Part shown: positions 58,907 through 64,000 of the stretch, in pieces | Layout: each line of letters opens with the position of its first letter | Numbering within the stretch: position 1 is the first letter of the stretch | DNA from: Glycine soja | Lineage: Eukaryota; Streptophyta; Magnoliopsida; Fabales; Fabaceae | Reading direction: 5' to 3' | Length of the DNA: 64,000 bases | NCBI RefSeq assembly: GCF_004193775.1 | Contig: NC_041021.1 | Coordinates: forward strand, 8,810,651-8,874,650 | Made by a program: the position numbers and the translations under genes | Notes under the pieces: model-generated | The model's database searches: none | Told to the model about the DNA's origin: nothing | What the model saw: only the letters and a program-made list of their open reading frames with translations

Positions 58907-59950
58907 CACTACAAAAAAAGTAGATTCGGTCGCTAAATCCCTTAATTCGGTCGCTAAAACTCTTAGCCACCGAAATAGAGACCTAATCATGTACGTCGCA
59001 AAAATCCTAGTCGCTAAACCCTCAGCGACCAAATTTTTATTCGGATGCTATTTCGCCACCGAACTACTGAGTCACAAGCACACAAAATTCGATCACCAGA
59101 TATTTGGTTGCTATTTTCTCATAGACCAAATCAGCAACCGAAGTTTGGGGTAACTAATTCGATCGCTAACAAGTAATTGAATTTTAAATATAAAATAAAT
59201 TAAAATAAGATGCAGTTACTAATTCGGTCGCTAATAAAAAATTAAATTTTAATTGTAAAATAAATTAAAATAAAGGTCGGTCACTAATTCGATGGCTACT
59301 AAATAATAAAGTTTTAAAAATAATAATAATTTTGGATGCTAATTCAGTCGCTAATTTTACATTCTAAAATGTATTTTAAGTGTTTTTGTCTAATTTAATA
59401 ATTAATTTTTAAATTTAAAATAAATTAAAAAACAACTTGATTGTTCAAAGAAAATATGCCATTATTTTTATTTTTTCATTTATTAGATTTTAACTTCTTT
59501 AATAATTACCGATTATTAATATAATTTTTAATTAAACTATATAATCAAACGTATATATAAAAGTGAACATTCATAATCTATAAATACATCTAATAACAAA
59601 GTTCTAATTAAATGTTAATAAAGTGCAAATTCAAAGTTTAATAAAATGCAATGTGAAAGTTTAATATAATTTAAATTCATAACTAACATGACATAATCAA
59701 ACTAAAACAATAGTCAAGAGTCAATGATGAACTTGAACATTGTCAACATGGTGTTGGGTTCCATCCACATCTCCTAACTTTGTTGATCATGATTCTCTAT
59801 CAGTCACAACATTTTTTTCCTCAAGTGTCATTTCCTTATCTGTCTTTGCCAAAAGCTCAACATTTAATTTAGTAATTGTCTCACGCATTTCTTCTATTTG
59901 GTCTTCCATAGAAGCAATAGAAATAGATGGAGTTGATAATGAGCAACAAA
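58907..59950 (-). mobile_element. CACTA terminus F with 'ttcggtcgct' repeats, partial
   Basis: The terminus cactacaaaaaaagtag at 58907 is followed by many direct and inverted copies of ttcggtcgctaa up to about 59360. This is a different subterminal motif from the other CACTA elements here. Further in, the minus strand near 59940-59720 reads MEDQIEEMRETITKLNVELL and similar coiled-coil sequence, the kind of C-terminal tail found on CACTA second genes. The other end was not found, and the coding assignment is weak. Confidence 0.6.
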
Positions 59951-60489
59951 ACCTTTGGTTCAAAAACCTAACCTGTAACCCTTGTCATTTGGACCTCTAC
60001 CAACATTTAAATATTGATATTCTAGACCAAAAATTTCACTTGAATAATGCTATTCTAGCACATCATATCAAAGCAGCAGAAGTAATTCAAAATTTAAATT
60101 CAGCAATGGAGAACATTTCCAGAATCCAAATCAGGTTTAAAAACATGATATTATTATTTTTGTTGCCAAAAATAATATGCAAAGTTGACCAAGTCATATA
60201 AATACGAAACCCACATCTCCAAATCAACTAATCAATATTTCTAATCATCTATAATGTGTACAGTGCAAGGAACAAGAAACATCCCAGGTATTCTTATGCA
60301 ATTAAGTTGGAGATAGCTCAACAAAGTCTGGCCACAGTTCCAGCTCACATAAGAATGGAAAATGAGTAAATTTAAACCAATAAAAGTTAAGTTAAAAGAA
60401 CCAGAAACAAGAATAATTTACTTTGACATTCTACAGTCATGTGATTCATGAAGATACACTACACACATGCCAAAAATTTACATCACAAT

Positions 60490-60619
60490 CATGGTTTTAA
60501 ATTGCGGTTGCAGTGAGCAAAAAACCTTTTTTATATTGCAGGCAATTGCGGTCATGGTGCAGTTCCGGAGAGTCAAAATACCTTGACATTGTAGTTGCGG
60601 ACTGCTATCTAAAACCATG
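60490..60619. mobile_element. hAT-type MITE, 130 bp, with 8-bp target duplication
   Basis: Termini catggttttaaattgcgg and, reverse-complemented, catggttttagatagcag form imperfect inverted repeats. The flanks are atcacaat at 60482-60489 and atcacaat at 60620-60627. An 8-bp duplication is the hallmark of hAT transposition. The interior has gcggttgc-like words and no coding capacity. Confidence 0.82.
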
Positions 60620-61066
60620 ATCACAATGTATAATGTTTCAACATTAGGAAATAGTCCACCATGCAGCAGAGAAGAATTTAAAATAACAATAATATCCATC
60701 GGTGATGACATTACATTGGCAACCACGTTCTAACTCAATAACCCTTATCCAGCTGCAAGTTATGGAGGATTTGATGACAGCACTAGGCACAATGACGCAG
60801 AGTCACTTGGCATCAAGTTTCATAACCTTCTCAGTACCCTTTTCCAATTTCCCAACAGATACCACAAAAATCCCATTTAAAAGTTCCCTTTGAAATAACT
60901 ATAAGTTGTAACTCATACTATTTGAATTCATTCAAAAATCACGTTTCAACTCGTTTAAATGAAAAACAAAACGACATCCGATTATTAGAATTGATGTGTA
61001 TTTTCAATGAATGGTTTATTTAATTAATAATCAAATGAAAAAAGAGGAAAGGAAATAGAAGAATAC

Positions 61067-61279
61067 GAGGCACTTGGCAGCGAGGTAGCGGAATTGGAGG
61101 TCGGTGAGGACGATTTTGGAGGCATTGAGGAGGTGGAAGGCATGGCGGTAGTGGCAGCCGAGGAAGAGGGCCTGGGCCTGCATGTAGATGTCGGCGGGGT
61201 CGGCGGTCAAGGCAGCCACTTTGTCGGCGGAGGAGTAGAGGTGCTTGCTCACGCAGTCCCACACCACTTCTGTAGGCAT
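61067..61279 (-). pseudogene. APC6/CDC16 (anaphase-promoting complex subunit) exon fragment
   Basis: The minus strand reads VWDCVSKHLYSSADKVAALT, ADPADIYMQAQALFLG, and HAFHLLNASKIVLTDLQFRY, then LAAKCL. This is the N-terminal exon of plant CDC16/APC6, a TPR subunit of the cell-cycle ubiquitin ligase APC/C. A few residues (the IFF in SSAIFFADK) are deleted in frame, and the upstream start differs from the normal MREEEIEKLR. No downstream TPR exons are nearby. It looks like one more captured exon or a small pseudogene. Confidence 0.85.
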
Positions 61280-61324
61280 GTTTGAAATGCAGCCTTGCGA
61301 AATGATTCGGGAAACAATATTCAT

Positions 61325-62752
61325 TTAATATGAAACATTTGAAAGAGGTTATTTGAGCTTGTAACTGTAACTTAATAATAGTCTTCCTACATGCTTCTTC
61401 TTCTACTTTTTTTTGTGAATAATTAATATTCTTTTATGTATGTTTTTATTTAAAAAATGCTTAATTAAGTTTACCACAAGAACTTGTACGGCATGCAAGT
61501 TGCAATTGGTGTATCACTCATTGTGATAGCACAAAGCCATCGGATAGCTGAATGTGAGGGAATCAAGTCAAGCTAGTTATTTTTTTATATGTGCATCAAA
61601 GTGGCCAGTGAAGTAATGAGTGTGTAGATCAATTCACATAAGGTTATTCTTATTTAACAGGAGATCTTGAGTTCTGAGTTTTGGTTATATAATTAAGTTA
61701 AATATTTGAAAATAAAGTTTTGTTGTATATAATAATGTCATTTCATTCAAATAGATTGTCTCCAAGAAGAAAAAAAATTAAGAACTTAATTGAATTTTTT
61801 TAAAATTTAATAACCAAATTAAATCACTTAGACTAATTTGAGGATTAAATTATTTATTAAATATTTTAAATATTAAGAATTTTTTAATCAACAAATGTTA
61901 TTTTTTTAATGAAAAAATTTAAACTTATGATCTTTATTTTTTATGATGAAGTCAATCTTATATTCTTTCAAATATTAAAAATTATTTGTTCTGTTGTTTT
62001 TTACGGACATGTTCCTTAAACCTATGATCTTTATTTTTCACTTAGAGTACTCTCTCTCTCTTTTTTAGACCACCGCAGCTGAAATGTAGTTTTTCATGAT
62101 CATGTAGTGAAGAAACATATAGCATAAGTACATTTCCATTGGAATCAGTTTCATATGCTAATCCATATTGCAAACGGTCTCCTAATAGGAAAAAAAAGTT
62201 AGTCGAAATGTTCATTTTATCCTATCAATTCTAAGATTAAGAATGAAACATTTTAGTAAAAATATATTAAAATTCAAGGTAATTGCAAATGTACTTAAAT
62301 AGTATTTTTTACATATATTAAGATTAAGATATTCTTATTATTTTTTAGAATAGTATTTTTTATTTATATTTAACTTTATTTAATCAAGTGGTTAATTTTT
62401 TTAAAGAATTAAATTATATTAAAAATAAATGTACTTAAATAAATATCACTATTGCATCACTAGCAAAAACAAAAATAAAACTGTTGTAGCCTTTAACCTT
62501 ATTTCATTTCATACAACCAAGTGCATCTTTGGTTCAACAAATTAGAAATTATTTTAACTATCTCAAGCTAAATTTTGTTTTATCTTTATTTTCATTTCTA
62601 AGGGTGCGTCCCTGAGTCCAAAAATTAGTATAAATACTTCAATTCATAATTAATAATTTTAAATCTTGAGAGGAATTTCATAATGATATATGTCCTTGAA
62701 GTAATTAAATGGACCAAGATATATTTCAGATTTATAAATTTTTCTGATGGTT
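61325..62752. other. AT-rich non-coding DNA
   Basis: No gene, repeat array or clear transposon end was recognised. Confidence 0.4.
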
Positions 62753-63233
62753 CACTATTACAAAAGCTGCATTCTACGTTATGAAAACTACGACGATTCT
62801 AGAGAATCATTTTAATATAAGGCGCCGTGACAATTTTGTAAATAGGTGGAAAAAAAAAACAATTTTTACACATTGTCTCAGTCAATTTACGTCAACGTCA
62901 CGCACCCTAAACCTGGTTTTCCCTGAACCTCGTGCACCCACAACCTTGCGCAGCGTCAACCTCGCGCACCCTTATCCTCGTTGCTTTCTCTTTGCACTTC
63001 ATTCTTGGTTTGTTCTCTCCTCAACCTAACCTTCTTTGTTTGTTTTTTGCGATTCAATCTATGCTCTAGGAAACCTTAAATTTGCATTTTTTTTTTGCGA
63101 TAAACATGACTGCACCCAAATAAACGTTGTATAATATTTCCCCGCTTAGGTTGAAAGTGGTTTCAAAGCTTGTCTCATCCAATTTTAATTTCCTTTCTAG
63201 GCTTTTTCGACGACTCACCACCTGCTTCAAAAG

Positions 63234-63371
63234 ATGCTACAAACCGGAAGAAGCACTAGTGCTATAGTTATCATTGTATTAATTGTGCTTGTGCTCTTTT
63301 CTTTGTTCTCCTTTGTACTTTTTAAGCTGTGGCTGAAGAAGAAAAGGGAGGAGCAATATGCTCGTCTTTAA
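63234..63371 (+). CDS. Small ORF with one predicted membrane segment, unknown
   Basis: A 45-codon frame starts MLQTGRSTSAIVII at 63234, has a strongly hydrophobic stretch (about residues 11-32, IVIIVLIVLVLFSLF and onward) and then a basic stretch KLWLKKKREE, ending at TAA 63371. The layout resembles the membrane anchor and stop-transfer of a receptor-like kinase exon. I do not recognise a family, and it may be one exon of a captured gene in element G rather than an independent gene. Confidence 0.3.
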   Translation: MLQTGRSTSAIVIIVLIVLVLFSLFSFVLFKLWLKKKREEQYARL

Positions 63372-64000
63372 TGCTAATGTTTTTGGCTTTGTGTTTTCCA
63401 GCTTCCAGGGGATAAAATATTAGGTCTGGCAAAAATTTCTTGGGTATTGGAATCCCAGGAGATGCCAAGGACTTCTTCAATCAAGTCGAGTCATTAGGTT
63501 TTCTAGAGAGCAATAGGAAAGTGCTTTACTAAAAACAATCTTATTTTAAATTGCAGCTTTATGGGGGATATTTCCATATATTTTCCTGTTTCTTCTTTGC
63601 CGATATATCTTGACCTCATTATATCTAGTGATAATATGTAACTTGTATTTCTTATTGTGGTGTAGGATTTCCATTCCATTGATATTGTCACTCCCAGAAA
63701 GAGTTTATTCATTGACCAAGAAAGGCCACCTTAAGGTATTTAACTAATTTAATATGTCTAGAATCCTTATTTTACTAATATTATAAATTTTAATTAGTTT
63801 TTTTTTAGAAATTGGGATAGTTGATGGGGTAATCCCATTGCCTTATCACGACATTTGTCTGGCAAAAGGAAAGTAGGAAATAGTTGGTGAAGGGTGATCT
63901 AGTAGCCATTTGGTTGTAGTCGATTTTGAGTCTCAGCCATCCTGTAAGTTTATAGTTCTCTCTCCATTTGCTGTCATAATCTTGCTGTTAATAAGTCTGA
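63372..64000 (+). other. Possible exon scraps after the membrane ORF
   Basis: Plus-strand readings [20 protein letters not shown] (about 63440-63500) and DFHSIDIVTPRKSLFIDQER (about 63667-63726) look protein-like and are separated by AT-rich gaps. I cannot name a source gene. Confidence 0.3.

Larger units (their letters stand above)
62753..64000 (+). mobile_element. CACTA-type left end G, running off the window
   Basis: The terminus cactattacaaaagctgc is followed by ctacgttatgaaaactacga and aaggcgccgtgac-like words, close to the subfamily at 36372. The right end would lie beyond 64000. The interior from about 62900 is richer in GC and may be captured gene DNA. Confidence 0.55.

Noticed and set aside
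61094..61285. Plus-strand ORF rich in valine and glycine.
   Set aside because: It is the antisense frame of the APC6 exon.

Overview
The window is plant nuclear DNA, most likely from a legume of the soybean (Glycine) type. The evidence is AT-rich sequence, spliced gene pieces with GT-AG borders, Tat/Ogre-like and other LTR retrotransposon families of the kind common in soybean, and many CACTA (En/Spm) transposon ends with palindromic subterminal repeats. Species assignment is inference. I find no ordinary free-standing host gene. Nearly everything is transposon, nested transposon, or host gene pieces carried inside transposons.

Layout. 1-812 is an LTR remnant. 2054-8265 is a CACTA element with a decayed TNP2 transposase and a decayed Transposase_24/Ulp1-type second gene. 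8266-12853 holds exon pieces of an IST1-like gene, farnesyl diphosphate synthase and NRS/ER, a tRNA-Ile-like sequence, and a CACTA-type right end at 12853. 14094-35798 is a Tat/Ogre-like Ty3/gypsy retrotransposon on the minus strand, with about 1.15-kb LTRs and GATAG target duplications. It is itself interrupted by a 7.7-kb CACTA element (26452-34139, TAG duplication) that carries a cytochrome P450 piece.

36235-53880 is an L1-type LINE on the minus strand, split by a 15.65-kb CACTA-type element (36372-52025). The LINE frame resumes across the gap. This outer element holds pieces of S-adenosylhomocysteine hydrolase, an ARID/HMG-box gene, a condensation-domain acyltransferase-like gene, an alpha-mannosidase (three exons in frame), ATG8 and possibly an LRR gene, plus a 1.6-kb solo LTR (TGATT duplication). 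Nested in it is a second CACTA-type element (39172-45223, TTG duplication) carrying a piece of a DNA-methylation factor (XH domain), a DEAD-box helicase exon and a complete, four-exon, open TMA7 gene.

54600-58570 is another broken CACTA copy with the transposase N-terminal half. 58907 onward has further CACTA ends, a small hAT-type MITE and an APC6/CDC16 exon piece. At 62753 another CACTA-type end starts and runs off the window.

The most interesting features are the multi-gene capture elements, the exchange of end types between the two nested elements, and the intact TMA7 gene inside one of them. Family assignments come from motif recognition by eye. No database search was run.
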